The notes under the pieces are model-generated. The model saw nothing but the letters and a program-made list of their open reading frames with translations, was not told the DNA's origin and did not search any database. Positions 14,416 to 22,887 of a DNA stretch of 28,439 nucleotides are shown in pieces (the first letter of the stretch is position 1; every line of letters begins with the position of its first letter). Origin of the DNA: an uncultured Collinsella sp. (lineage in GTDB: Bacteria > Actinomycetota > Coriobacteriia > Coriobacteriales > Coriobacteriaceae); contig CABUWA010000008.1 in the NCBI GenBank assembly GCA_902495085.1, positions 1 to 28,439 of the forward strand. Direction: 5' to 3'. Both the position numbers and the translations under genes were made by a program.

Positions 14416-14928
14416 GTGACCGGGCACGAGCACACCTGCGATCACGGACACGAGCATTCGCACGGGCCGACTGGCGACGCGGACTGCCGTTGCAGCGGCT
14501 CCGCCTCCGAGCTGGTCCGCTTTTCGGTCACCGCGCCCGACGACCTGCTGCGCCGCTTTGACGAGCAGATCGCGCGCCGCGGCGACGTTGCCAACCGTTC
14601 CGAGGCTGTGCGCGATTTGATTCGCGCCTCGATTGCCAAGGAGCAGATGCGAACGCCCGGCGAGCAGGTCATCGGATCGCTCACCATGATTTACGACCAT
14701 CACACCGGCGACCTGACGCGCCGCCTGGACGAGGTACAGCACGACTACACCGACGAGATTGTATCGACCATGCACGTGCATTTGGATCACCACAACTGCT
14801 TGGAGATTCTGGCGCTTAAGGGTCGCGGCGAGCGCGTCTACGAACTAGCCGACCGTCTGCTGGGCCTGCGCGGCGTTAAGCACGGCGAGCTCACGTGCGC
14901 CGCCACCAAGCAGAGCCTGGGGCTGTAA
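14416..14928 (+). CDS. nikR: NikR-type nickel-responsive regulator with His-rich N-terminal extension
   Basis: A 170-aa protein starting at GTG 14416. A 30-residue N-terminal extension rich in His and Cys (GHEHTCDHGHEHSHG, CRCSG) precedes a ribbon-helix-helix domain (about 31-72, ELVRFSVTAPDDLLRRFDEQ). An ACT-like metal-binding domain follows, with MIYDHH, HVHLDHHNCLE and a C-terminal swivel. These match the His/His/Cys nickel site of NikR, which binds DNA when loaded with nickel and controls uptake or hydrogenase genes. E. coli NikR is 133 aa and lacks this extension. Position before hypF suggests it controls nickel supply or hydrogenase maturation here. A dyad terminator-like hairpin follows at 14958. 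Confidence 0.9.
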   Translation: MTGHEHTCDHGHEHSHGPTGDADCRCSGSASELVRFSVTAPDDLLRRFDEQIARRGDVANRSEAVRDLIRASIAKEQMRTPGEQVIGSLTMIYDHHTGDLTRRLDEVQHDYTDEIVSTMHVHLDHHNCLEILALKGRGERVYELADRLLGLRGVKHGELTCAATKQSLGL

Positions 14929-14957
14929 CGGGATTTCCCGCAGCGCACCTGCCAAAT

Positions 14958-15020
14958 AGGGACAGGTTTGTTTTGGCAGGTTTAGAAGTTTTACCTACCA
15001 AAATAAACCTGTCCCTTTTT
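14958..15020 (+). terminator. GGGACAGG-type inverted repeat with T-tract between nikR and hypF
   Basis: 24-nt arms (14958-14981 and 14993-15016) match at 22 positions as reverse complements, starting AGGGACAGGTTT, with an 11-nt loop and five Ts at the end. It can work as a terminator after nikR. It also belongs in style to the dispersed GGGACA hairpins of this window (compare 24620-24656). A partial third arm, ACCTGCCAAA (14947-14956), can pair with TTTGGCAGGT in the left arm, allowing an alternative fold. Confidence 0.65.
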
Positions 15021-15045
15021 GGTCGGTTTTGATGAGGGGTGTCGC

Positions 15046-17517
15046 ATGCGGCATGTGCATATTCATGTGACGGGCATTGTGCAGGGCGTTGGCATGCGAC
15101 CGTTTGTGTATCGCGAGGCCATGGCGCATGGCATTTGCGGATGGGTGCTCAACGCGGGCGACGGCGTGCATATCGAGGCGCACGCCTGTGCCGAAGCGGT
15201 TGACGGATTTGTCGCTGCGCTTTCTGAGCATGCGCCCGCGGCGGCTCGCGTAGAGCATGTCGAGGTTGTGGACTTGGCAGCCAACGGTTGGGATGCCGCC
15301 AATGAGCAGGGTTTTCGCATCGTAGCATCGCAGGACCAGACCGCGCACACGACACTTGTCTCGCCCGATATCGCTACCTGTGACGATTGCCTGCGCGAGT
15401 TGTTCGATCCCGCCGACCGACGCTATCACTACCCCTTTATCAACTGCACTAACTGCGGCCCGCGCTTTACCATCATCCGGTCGCTGCCGTATGACCGGGC
15501 GGCAACCTCGATGGACCGTTTCCCCATGTGCCCCGCCTGCGCCGCAGAGTATGCCGATCCACTCGACCGTCGCTTTCATGCACAGCCCAATGCCTGCTTT
15601 GATTGCGGGCCGCATATTACGTGGCGCGAGGCTGTAAACGGCAATGCGTGCGGAAATTCGTCCGCGACACCGGCCGTCGGCACCACACGCGAGGCCAGCG
15701 ACGCTATCATCGAGCGCTGTGTTGAACTGCTGGCCAGCGGTGGCATCGTCGCCATCAAGGGCCTGGGCGGATTCCATCTAGCCTGTGACGCTGCCAACGA
15801 GCAGGCGGTAGCCGAGCTGCGCCGTCGCAAACGCCGCAGCAACAAACCACTTGCCGTCATGGTGCGCAGTCTTGCTGATACCGAGCGCCCGTGTCATATC
15901 GACGATGCTGAACGCGATCTGCTCGCTGGCAGTATCCGCCCCATCGTGCTGCTGCGCCGGCGTGCTGTTTGCGGGAGCGACGGCGATTCTCCCGACGCCC
16001 TCGCACTCGCGCCATCTGTCGCGCACGACTTGCCCGAGCTCGGCGTCATACTCCCCTATACGCCGCTTCAACATCTGTTGCTTGCCGCGGCAGAAGCCTG
16101 CGGTATGCACGCGCTCGTCATGACCAGCGGCAACCTGAGCGAAGAGCCCATCGAGACCGATGACGATCTTGCCTGGGAACACCTCGTTGCCGCCGGCATC
16201 GCCGACGCGTTGCTCGGTAACGACCGCGCGATTCTGTCGCGCTACGATGATTCCGTGGTACGCGTGGTCGGTGGGGTCGTTATGCCCGTTCGCCGCGCTC
16301 GCGGATATGCACCCCAGCCGCTGCCGTTGCCGGCACTCGACGGCGCTCCGTCCTGCGTGCTCGCCTGCGGGCCACAACAAAAGGCCACGATTGCGCTCAC
16401 GCGTGAAGGGACGAACGGCGAGGCAACCTGTTTTGTGTCGCAGCATATCGGCGATGTTGAAAACGGCGGGACCTTCGATGCATGGAACGCCGCGCGCACG
16501 CGCTTGGAAGGCCTCTTTGACTTGGCGCCCGCCGCCTTGGCCTGCGATTTACACCCCAGCTATCTATCGGGCCAGTGGGCGCGCGAGCAGGCGCGAAAAT
16601 GCAATCTGCCGCTCGTCGAGGTGCAGCACCATCATGCGCATATCGCGAGCGTAATGGCCGAGGCCATCGCCGCGGGCCGGCTTACAACCGACGCGCGCGT
16701 CCTTGGCATCGCCTTTGACGGCACCGGCGCCGGCACCGATGGGACCATTTGGGGCGGCGAGTTTCTTATCTCCCGTCTCGCCGATTTTGAGCGCGTCGCG
16801 CATCTGCGCACCTGGGCGCTTCCCGGTGGCGCGGCCTCCGTGCGCGACGCCCGCCGCAACGCCTTTGCCCTGCTCAGTGAGCTCGGTCTGCTCGAGCACC
16901 CAGGTACCGCTCGGCTTTTGGACAGCCTCGACGAGCAAACGCGCAGCGTGACAGCCACCATGATCGAGCGCGGCATCAACAGCCCGCGTACCAGCAGCAT
17001 GGGGCGTCTCTTTGATGCCGCGGCAGCGATTCTGGGCATCTGCGACAAGGCAACCTACGAGGGCGAACCCGCCATAGAACTCGAAGCCGCCGCCTGGCGC
17101 GCGCTCGACAACGAAATCGCCCATTTTCCCGACGACAACGCCGACTATTTCGCATCTGGCCCATCGTGGCTGGACGGCCCCTATGTTCTGGACCAGAAAG
17201 CACTCTTTGAGGCACTTTTGGGAGGAATTGAAGCCGGAGCGCCCGCCAACAGGCTCGCACTCGACTTCCATGTCGCCGTCGCGCGCTCCTCGGCGCGCAT
17301 CGCCAGCGATATCTGCGTGCACGAGGGCATCGACACCGTCGCGCTCTCGGGCGGCGTGTTCATGAACCGACTTTTGCTCCAGCTCCTCACCCGCGAGCTC
17401 AAAAGCGCGGGCCTTGCTATCTTGGTCCCCCACACCGTACCCGTCAATGACGGCTGCATCGCCTACGGTCAGGCGGCGGTCGCAAGCGCTCGTCTTGCGC
17501 AGATTGCATCACAGTAG
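15046..17517 (+). CDS. hypF: Carbamoyltransferase HypF
   Basis: HypF makes the cyanide-ligand precursor of [NiFe] hydrogenases: it uses carbamoyl phosphate and ATP to carbamoylate the C-terminal cysteine of HypE. The ATG at 15046 follows GAGGGG with six-base spacing. Of 823 aa, residues 1-90 are an acylphosphatase domain (GIVQGVGMRPFVYREA). About 100-185 hold two C4 zinc fingers (CDDC...CTNC and CPAC...CFDC). A YrdC-like domain follows (KGLGGFHLACDA, RRKRRSNKPLAVM, YTPLQHLL, MTSGNLSEEP). The C-terminal Kae1-like domain has VQHHHAH, AFDGTGAGTDG and ALSGGVFMN. All domains are complete, at the length normal for the family. Confidence 0.97.
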   Translation: MRHVHIHVTGIVQGVGMRPFVYREAMAHGICGWVLNAGDGVHIEAHACAEAVDGFVAALSEHAPAAARVEHVEVVDLAANGWDAANEQGFRIVASQDQTAHTTLVSPDIATCDDCLRELFDPADRRYHYPFINCTNCGPRFTIIRSLPYDRAATSMDRFPMCPACAAEYADPLDRRFHAQPNACFDCGPHITWREAVNGNACGNSSATPAVGTTREASDAIIERCVELLASGGIVAIKGLGGFHLACDAANEQAVAELRRRKRRSNKPLAVMVRSLADTERPCHIDDAERDLLAGSIRPIVLLRRRAVCGSDGDSPDALALAPSVAHDLPELGVILPYTPLQHLLLAAAEACGMHALVMTSGNLSEEPIETDDDLAWEHLVAAGIADALLGNDRAILSRYDDSVVRVVGGVVMPVRRARGYAPQPLPLPALDGAPSCVLACGPQQKATIALTREGTNGEATCFVSQHIGDVENGGTFDAWNAARTRLEGLFDLAPAALACDLHPSYLSGQWAREQARKCNLPLVEVQHHHAHIASVMAEAIAAGRLTTDARVLGIAFDGTGAGTDGTIWGGEFLISRLADFERVAHLRTWALPGGAASVRDARRNAFALLSELGLLEHPGTARLLDSLDEQTRSVTATMIERGINSPRTSSMGRLFDAAAAILGICDKATYEGEPAIELEAAAWRALDNEIAHFPDDNADYFASGPSWLDGPYVLDQKALFEALLGGIEAGAPANRLALDFHVAVARSSARIASDICVHEGIDTVALSGGVFMNRLLLQLLTRELKSAGLAILVPHTVPVNDGCIAYGQAAVASARLAQIASQ

Positions 17518-17651
17518 CTCGCCCTCGCACCCCGCCGCGCCCAGCCGTCTCACAGGCGTAACGCGTTTGCCCGCGAACCCCACGAGCGCTACCATCAACT
17601 GATGGATTATTGAGCGCCTATCCAGCGCAAAGCGTATAAAAGGGGAACATT

Positions 17652-17912
17652 ATGTGCCTTGCCGTTCCCGGCAAAGTAGTCAAACGCGACGACGACCTCA
17701 AGGCCACCGTCGACATGATGGGCATCGAGCGCCCCGTGTCGCTGCGACTCGTGCCGACGGCGCAGGTTGGCGACTATATTCTCGTGCACGCCGGCTTTGG
17801 CATCCAGATCGTCGACGAGCAGGAAGCGCAAGAAACGCTCGAGCTCGTTAATGCCATGACCGAACTGGCCGAAGAAGACCGGCTCGCCAGCAACCCGGCC
17901 GAGGCATACTAG
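17652..17912 (+). CDS. hypC: Hydrogenase maturation chaperone HypC
   Basis: An 86-aa protein with the invariant N-terminus MCLAVPGKV. After methionine removal C2 binds iron and contacts HypD and the hydrogenase large-subunit precursor. The OB-fold region (VSLRLVPTAQVGDYILVHAGFGIQIVD, in two parts) is intact. AGGGGA precedes the ATG. About 134 bp separate it from hypF, with no clear terminator. The stop overlaps the hypD GTG (TAGTG). Confidence 0.97.
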   Translation: MCLAVPGKVVKRDDDLKATVDMMGIERPVSLRLVPTAQVGDYILVHAGFGIQIVDEQEAQETLELVNAMTELAEEDRLASNPAEAY

Positions 17913-19024
17913 TGACGGCCGGACAGCCGGCTCGCTCCGGTATCGACTTTTCGGCATTTCGCGATTCCAAGCTGGCCCGCGAGCTCATCGAACGCATCCA
18001 TGAACTCGTCGGCGACCGCACCATCAACCTTATGGAAGTCTGCGGCACGCACACCGTGAGCATCGGCCGCTATGGCTTTCGTTCCATTATGCCGGCCGGG
18101 CTCAAGCTGCTGAGCGGACCGGGCTGCCCCGTCTGCGTTACCGCCAACCGCGACATCGACCACGCAATCGCGCTCGCCAACATAGACGGCGCCATCATCA
18201 CCACCTTTGGCGACATGATGCGCGTGCCCGGATCGTCTACCTCGCTCGCTGCGCAAAAGGCGGCCGGGCGCGACATCCGCATCGTCTACTCCCCGCTCGA
18301 TGCGCTCGACATTGCCGAGCAAAACCCCGATCGCCCGGTCATTTTTATGGGCGTGGGCTTTGAGACCACGACGCCCACCATCGCCGCCGCCATCTTGGAG
18401 GCCGAAGCGCGCGGGCTTTTGAACTTTTCGGTCTATTGCGCCCACAAGACCACGCCGCCGGCGTTGCGTGCCATCGCCAACGATCCCGAGACCGCCATCG
18501 ACGGCTTTATCCTGCCGGGCCACGTCGCCACCATCACGGGCTTGGCGCCCTTTAGCTTTTTGGTCGACGAATTCAGTACCCCGGGCGTGGTCACGGGATT
18601 TGAGCCGGTCGATATCCTGCAGGGCATTTGCATGCTGGTCCAGATGGTTGTCGAGGGCAGGCCCGCGATCGACAACGCCTACCGCCGTGGCGTCAACGCA
18701 GACGGCAACCCCGTGGCGCGCCAGCTGGTCGAGCAGGTGTTTGAGCCATGCGACACCACGTGGCGCGGGCTGGGGCCGATTGCCAACTCGGGCCTTTCTA
18801 TCCGCCCCGAGTTCTCGCGCTTTGATGCCCGCGCTCGCTTTGACGTGCCCGTTGAGGCGACGGTCGAGCCGCGTGGATGCCGCTGCGGCGACGTGCTGCG
18901 CGGGGCCATTACGCCGAGCAGCTGCCCGCTCTTTGGCCGCACCTGCACGCCCGAGCACCCCGTCGGCCCGTGCATGGTGAGTTCCGAAGGCAGCTGCGCG
19001 GCGTACTACCGCTACCGTAACTAG
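17912..19024 (+). CDS. hypD: Hydrogenase maturation factor HypD
   Basis: A 370-aa protein starting at GTG 17912. It has the HypD signatures MEVCGTHT, SGPGCPVCVT, and the C-terminal cysteine cluster RGCRCGDVLRG...CPLFGRTCTPEHPVGPCMVSSEG (in parts) that holds the [4Fe-4S] cluster. With HypC it assembles the Fe(CN)2CO unit using cyanide delivered by HypE. It is translationally coupled to hypC, and hypE starts 48 bp downstream. Length and motifs are normal. Confidence 0.97.
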   Translation: MTAGQPARSGIDFSAFRDSKLARELIERIHELVGDRTINLMEVCGTHTVSIGRYGFRSIMPAGLKLLSGPGCPVCVTANRDIDHAIALANIDGAIITTFGDMMRVPGSSTSLAAQKAAGRDIRIVYSPLDALDIAEQNPDRPVIFMGVGFETTTPTIAAAILEAEARGLLNFSVYCAHKTTPPALRAIANDPETAIDGFILPGHVATITGLAPFSFLVDEFSTPGVVTGFEPVDILQGICMLVQMVVEGRPAIDNAYRRGVNADGNPVARQLVEQVFEPCDTTWRGLGPIANSGLSIRPEFSRFDARARFDVPVEATVEPRGCRCGDVLRGAITPSSCPLFGRTCTPEHPVGPCMVSSEGSCAAYYRYRN

Positions 19025-19072
19025 CCCGGACACACCCGCACACCGGCACCACCCACGATTGGAGTTTTCGAT

Positions 19073-20107
19073 ATGTCCCATAGCGTTACCGATAGCACCG
19101 TCCTGCTGGGCCACGGCTCCGGCGGCCAGATGATGAAACGCATCATCGATGAGGTCTTTTTGGATGCCTTTGGGTCACCCGAGCTGCTCGAGGGCAACGA
19201 CGCCGGCGTCGCCACGCTGCCCACGAGCGGGCGCATTGCCATGTCGACCGACAGCTTTGTAGTCTCGCCGCAGTTCTTCCCCGGTGGCAACATCGGACGC
19301 CTCGCCGTGTGCGGAACCGTCAACGACGTCGCGACCTCGGGCGCCAACGTGCGCTACCTGTCGTGTGGCTTTATCCTCGAAGAGGGCTATCCCATGGATA
19401 AGCTCCACCAGATTGTGCAGACGATGGCCGAGACAGCACGTGAGGCGGGCGTGTCCATAATCACGGGCGACACCAAGGTGGTCGAGCGCGGCGGGGCCGA
19501 CGGCGTCTACATCAATACCGCCGGCGTGGGCGAGGTTCCCACGGGCGTGGCGCTCAGCGGCGCCAACTGCCAGCCCGGCGATGTCATCCTGGTGTCGGGC
19601 ACACTCGGCGACCACGGCATCGCCATCATGAGCCAACGCGAGGGCTTGGCGTTTTCGAGCAACATCCAAAGCGATGCCGCGCCGCTCAACCACCTGATAG
19701 CCGACGTTCTGGCCGCAGCCCCCGACACGCGCTGTTTCCGCGACCCCACGCGCGGCGGCCTTGCATCCACACTCAATGAGTTTGCGCAGGCCAGCGGCGT
19801 TGCCATGGAGGTCGATGAGGACGCCGTGCCCGTGCGTCCCGATGTGCGGGCGGCTTGCGAGATGCTCGGCTATGACGTGCTGCAGGTGGCAAACGAGGGC
19901 AAGATGGTCGCCGTGGTGCCGGCCGAGCAGGCCGATGCGGCTCTAGCCGCCATGCGTGCCGCCCGCTACGGCGAGAACGCCGCGATTATCGGGCGCGTGC
20001 CGCCGCCTGGATCGGACGCTCGACCCGCCGTGCGCATACGCACCGGCTGGGGCTCGACCCGCATCCTCGACATGCTCGTGGGAGAACAGCTGCCAAGGAT
20101 TTGCTAA
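19073..20107 (+). CDS. hypE: Hydrogenase maturation factor HypE
   Basis: A 344-aa protein of the AIR-synthase/SelD/ThiL superfamily. It opens with LLGHGSGGQMMKRI, contains the ATP-binding segments STDSFVVSP and TGDTKVVERG, and ends in LPRIC. The terminal C344 is the residue carbamoylated by HypF and dehydrated to thiocyanate. TTGGAG precedes the ATG. It is last in the hypFCDE run. hypA, hypB and the hydrogenase structural genes are not in this window. Confidence 0.97.
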   Translation: MSHSVTDSTVLLGHGSGGQMMKRIIDEVFLDAFGSPELLEGNDAGVATLPTSGRIAMSTDSFVVSPQFFPGGNIGRLAVCGTVNDVATSGANVRYLSCGFILEEGYPMDKLHQIVQTMAETAREAGVSIITGDTKVVERGGADGVYINTAGVGEVPTGVALSGANCQPGDVILVSGTLGDHGIAIMSQREGLAFSSNIQSDAAPLNHLIADVLAAAPDTRCFRDPTRGGLASTLNEFAQASGVAMEVDEDAVPVRPDVRAACEMLGYDVLQVANEGKMVAVVPAEQADAALAAMRAARYGENAAIIGRVPPPGSDARPAVRIRTGWGSTRILDMLVGEQLPRIC

Positions 20108-20233
20108 CGGCAAAGGCTCGCGGCTAGCGCAACGCGGTTCAAGACCGGCAAAGATATTCAGATTCCAAACGTGCCCGATACGCAGGCCCAGTATCATGGA
20201 GTGCGTTTTATTACTCAAACGGCAGGAGCACCC

Positions 20234-20902
20234 ATGGCGGTAGCGTTTTCCCATGTGATTTTCGACCTCGACGGCACTCTCCTCAACACGCTCGAGGACC
20301 TGGCGGCCGCCGGTAACCATACCTGCGAGATGCACGGCTGGTCCACGTTTGCCGTGGACGAATACCGCTACAAGGTGGGAAACGGCATGCTTAAGCTGGT
20401 CGAGCGCTTTATGCCCGCCGAGTATGCGGGCGACGGGCGCGCCTTCGAGCAGACGCTTGCCGAGTTTAGGGCTTACTACGGCGAGCACAAGGAGGACCAC
20501 ACCGCCCCCTATGCTGGCACAATCGAGATGCTCGACCGCCTGCGCGCCGCGGGTGTACAGCTTGCCGTGCTCACCAACAAGGACCACGTCTCGGCAGCTC
20601 CGCTTATCGAGAAGTACTTTGGTCCCGACCGCTTTGCGCTGGTCCAGGGCCGTGTCGATGCGTTTCCGCCCAAGCCCGAAGCGCCCGTCACGCTGCATGT
20701 GATGGAGGAGCTGGGCGCCGACCCGGCAACCACGCTCTATGTGGGCGATTCCAATGTCGACGTGCTGACCGGTCACAATGCCGGCCTCAAGAGCGCGGGC
20801 GTTAGCTGGGGCTTCCGCGGCCGCACAGAGCTCGAAGCAGCCGGCGCCGACTACGTGGTGGACACCCAAACAGAGCTCGCGGCGCTGATTCTGGGCGAGT
20901 AA
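20234..20902 (+). CDS. HAD-superfamily phosphatase, phosphoglycolate phosphatase-like
   Basis: A 222-aa protein whose ATG at 20234 follows GCAGGAG; the frame is open from 20171 without a better start. It has motif I FDLDGTLLNT (D11, D13), motif II VLTNKD, the lysine region FPPKPEAP, and motif IV YVGDSNVDVLTGHNAG. The helical cap between motifs I and II (about 20-85) is type C1, as in Gph/PGMB enzymes. The substrate cannot be told from sequence. It lies about 126 bp after hypE and may be a separate unit. Confidence 0.93.
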   Translation: MAVAFSHVIFDLDGTLLNTLEDLAAAGNHTCEMHGWSTFAVDEYRYKVGNGMLKLVERFMPAEYAGDGRAFEQTLAEFRAYYGEHKEDHTAPYAGTIEMLDRLRAAGVQLAVLTNKDHVSAAPLIEKYFGPDRFALVQGRVDAFPPKPEAPVTLHVMEELGADPATTLYVGDSNVDVLTGHNAGLKSAGVSWGFRGRTELEAAGADYVVDTQTELAALILGE

Positions 20903-20943
20903 CGAGCAGCACCGCTTAACGCAGCTGCGACAATTCTTCCGTG

Positions 20944-20991
20944 CGGAAAGCGCGTCCCGTTTTGGAGTTCCGGAATGGGGTGCGCTTTCCG
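20944..20991. repeat. Hairpin repeat with CGGAAAGCGC arms
   Basis: Perfect ten-base arms at 20944-20953 and 20982-20991 enclose TCCCGTTTTGGAG and a partly complementary GGAATGGGGT. It is the first of several inverted repeats in the gene-free stretch 20903-21381. The TCCCGTTTTG core recurs at 21017 beside a different stem. Confidence 0.7.
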
Positions 20992-21033
20992 TTTGAAGCG
21001 CGTCGGGGAAACTGCATCCCGTTTTGAAGCAAT

Positions 21034-21087
21034 ATTCCGGGCCGCGGTTTCCGCAGCCCATCTCATCCGGAAACCGCGGCCCGGAAT
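21034..21087. repeat. Perfect 20-bp inverted repeat, 14-nt loop
   Basis: Arms at 21034-21053 and 21068-21087 (starting ATTCCGGGCCGCGG) are exact reverse complements around a 14-nt loop. It is flanked by CCCGTTTTGAAGC on the left and GGCCAAAAACCGGG on the right, which are partly complementary. A close relative of the right flank (GGCCAAAACCGGG) recurs at 23521-23533 beside another stem. No T-tract adjoins, so it is more like a mobile palindromic repeat than a terminator. Confidence 0.75.
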
Positions 21088-21143
21088 TCGGCCAAAAACC
21101 GGGCCACATTTTCCCGATCACCCACAATGCAACACTTGTGCAA

Positions 21144-21378
21144 GGAGCGTCCCCAACTGCCGGCAGGAAAGGAACGTCCCTAAGTGCCACCCCAATGACT
21201 ACCATGGCAACGCCGCAGGTAGAGGACGGACAGCGAGCGGGCACCAGAGCGAACAAATTGGCATGAAAAGGGCGAGGCATAGTCCTTCTGGTCATACCTC
21301 GCCCTTTGAATGACAAGTTGTCGCTCTGGTGCCCGCGCAGCGTCGAGCAGTTGCGGCGTTTGGTAAAACGCCGCAACT
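21144..21378 (-). ncRNA. Structured 3'-UTR element, copy 1
   Basis: Read on the minus strand it begins three bases after the lipoprotein stop. Hairpin P3 has 13 perfect pairs (21366-21378 with 21349-21361, loop TACC). The linker CGACGCTGCGCGGG leads into long stem P1 (16 perfect pairs, 21321-21336 with 21237-21252, then a bulged A and further pairs). P1 encloses P2 (11 pairs, 21297-21307 with 21267-21277) topped by CC-AGAA-GG. The tail CTCGCTGTCCGTCCTCT continues to a GGGACGTTCC segment. Copy 2 at 23620-23845 keeps linkers and architecture but has different paired stem sequences. Whether it acts as RNA or as a mobile DNA repeat is not known. Confidence 0.6.
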
Positions 21379-21381
21379 CCC

Positions 21382-21939
21382 CTAGCTCATCATCGCATTC
21401 ATCATCTCGTTGGTTGCGGAATCGTCAGCAGACCACTCGCCATCGTCATTGGCGGTGTACTTGAAGGTGACCGTGGTGTCCTTGGTCTTAGCGGCCTTGG
21501 TCACATCGACCATGACCTGACCGGCCATCTTGTACAGTTCGTCATCGGAAGGCATCGAATCGAGCGCGGCGACCTTCTCCTGGTACTTGGTGGCAAAATC
21601 CTCAACGATCTGGTTCATGGACTTGCAGGTAATGGTGACCTCGGCAGTTGCAGTGCCCTTGTCCTCGTCGACCGTCACGTCGCCGATCTTGTAGTCAAAG
21701 CCCTCGAGATAGCTCTTGGCGTACTCCTTGGGATCGATGCCCAGCTGCTCGAACTCGTCGCCCGAAGCCTCTTCCAGACCGGCGAGGAAATCGTCTCCGC
21801 CGTTCTTAACCTCATCAAACTGAGTCGTAAGGTCCTTGGTGATGAGCTCCTCGACCGAAGGGCCTCCGCAGCCGGAAAGCAGGACCACGCACGCAACCAA
21901 GACGGCCATGAGGGGCGCAAGCAGCAGCTTCTTTTTCAT
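21382..21939 (-). CDS. Secreted lipoprotein, 185 aa
   Basis: The ATG at 21939 follows GGGAGGAAC; an upstream start at 21963 lacks a good site. A type II signal peptide, MKKKLLLAPLMAVLVACVVL, ends in the lipobox LLSGC. The mature part is acidic, with a domain of alternating helices and strands (VEELITKDLTTQF, YKIGDVTVDEDKGTATAEV) typical of small Gram-positive lipoproteins with an NTF2/DUF-like fold. The domain would face outside. It is followed at once by structured element copy 1. The family is not recognised with certainty. Confidence 0.88.
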   Translation of the reverse strand: MKKKLLLAPLMAVLVACVVLLSGCGGPSVEELITKDLTTQFDEVKNGGDDFLAGLEEASGDEFEQLGIDPKEYAKSYLEGFDYKIGDVTVDEDKGTATAEVTITCKSMNQIVEDFATKYQEKVAALDSMPSDDELYKMAGQVMVDVTKAAKTKDTTVTFKYTANDDGEWSADDSATNEMMNAMMS

Positions 21940-22125
21940 GTTGTTCCTCCCAATGAGCGGCACCGCGCTTCCCAGACACGGCGCACGTTGTAATAAGGTA
22001 AGCCCATACTATCCACTAATGAACACCCTCGGCAGTACGAAGGCGCGGTCGGTTCGTTTTAACGTCCAAACGGTCTGTAGACTTGCCCAACGTGCAATAA
22101 GACGCGTACACCCGGTCTAATAAAA

Positions 22126-22152
22126 AGGGTGGCCGGACAATCCAACCACCCT
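22126..22152 (-). terminator. Terminator of the EIIA-Glc gene
   Basis: Read on the minus strand, an 11-bp stem (AGGGTGGTTGG with CCGGCCACCCT, two G-T pairs) has loop ATTGT and is followed by TTTTTATTA. It lies 25 bp after the stop codon at 22177. Confidence 0.85.
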
Positions 22153-22176
22153 AAGACATCCTCTGGACGCTACAGC

Positions 22177-22710
22177 TTACTTGCGGACGACCTTGACGAT
22201 GACATCGCCGGCGGCGACGGCAGACTCAGCCTCAACGGCGAGCTCGACATCGGCAAACTCGGCGGTGTTGGACACGGCCACGACGACGCAGTCCTTGTAA
22301 CCGGCAGCGGCGATCTTGGCGCGGTCGATCTTGAGTATGGGCTGGCCAGCCTTCACGACGTCGTCGGCCTTGACGAAGCCCTCGAAGCCGTCGCCGTTCA
22401 TGTTAACGGTATCGACACCGACGTGCACCAGAACCTCGATGCCGCTATCGGACTGCAGGCCCACGGCGTGACCCATGGTGACGGTCACCTTGCCGTCGCA
22501 GGGAGCGTAGACCAGGTCGTCCTCGGGCCACACGGCGCAACCCTTGCCCAGAACCTCGCCACCAAAAACGGGATCGGGCACGTCGGCCATCTTGATGACC
22601 TTGCCTTTGACAGGCGAGCACAGCACGTCGGCGCCGGCAGAAGCAGAGATGGAGGCCGGAGCAGCAGCGGCAGGCTCGGCCTTCTTCTTGAACATGTCAA
22701 ACAGACCCAT
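22177..22710 (-). CDS. crr: PTS glucose-type EIIA domain protein
   Basis: A 177-aa protein of stand-alone Crr type. After a short MGLFDMFKKK start and an Ala-rich linker, residues 28-177 form the EIIA-Glc beta-sandwich, with CSPVKGKVI, the second histidine at H81 (MGHAVGLQS) and the phosphorylated H96 in IEVLVHVGVDTV. It takes phosphate from HPr and passes it to sugar-specific EIIB domains. AGGAG precedes the ATG. A consensus -10 and a palindrome lie upstream (22732-22765). No EIIBC gene is adjacent, so it may serve several permeases. Confidence 0.94.
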   Translation of the reverse strand: MGLFDMFKKKAEPAAAAPASISASAGADVLCSPVKGKVIKMADVPDPVFGGEVLGKGCAVWPEDDLVYAPCDGKVTVTMGHAVGLQSDSGIEVLVHVGVDTVNMNGDGFEGFVKADDVVKAGQPILKIDRAKIAAAGYKDCVVVAVSNTAEFADVELAVEAESAVAAGDVIVKVVRK

Positions 22711-22731
22711 ACGTTTTCTCCTCTTGATTAA

Positions 22732-22765
22732 GCGCAACGTTTTGCGCATGCCTATGGTGATTATA
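22732..22765 (-). promoter_or_regulatory. Promoter and operator-like palindrome of the EIIA-Glc gene
   Basis: A perfect TATAAT on the minus strand (22765-22760) lies about 50 bp before the start codon; the hexamer 17 bp upstream (TTAGTA) is a weak -35. Between the -10 and the Shine-Dalgarno site sits the palindrome GCGCAACGTTTTGCGC (22732-22747), with six-base arms. This is a plausible operator, perhaps for the divergent SIS-domain regulator or another sugar repressor. Confidence 0.55.
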
Positions 22766-22887
22766 GTGCCAAATGGCCAAAATACTAAGGCGAGGGCTCG
22801 AATCGCAAGCCCTTCCCGGCAGTGCTCGTGGGATGTGCACCTCCTTTGCATCGCGGGTCGATAAGCCGAGTATCGCCTGCGCAGGTT

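Noticed and set aside
17909..21376. Long open frames antisense to hypD/hypE and downstream (about 400-477 aa)
   Set aside because: They lie opposite well-recognised genes, have Arg/Gly/His-rich low-quality translations and no ribosome binding sites. This is the normal antisense effect of high GC.
21144..21378. Integron attC site
   Set aside because: The folded shape is suggestive, but no RYYYAAC/GTTRRRY core pair was found and no integrase is present.
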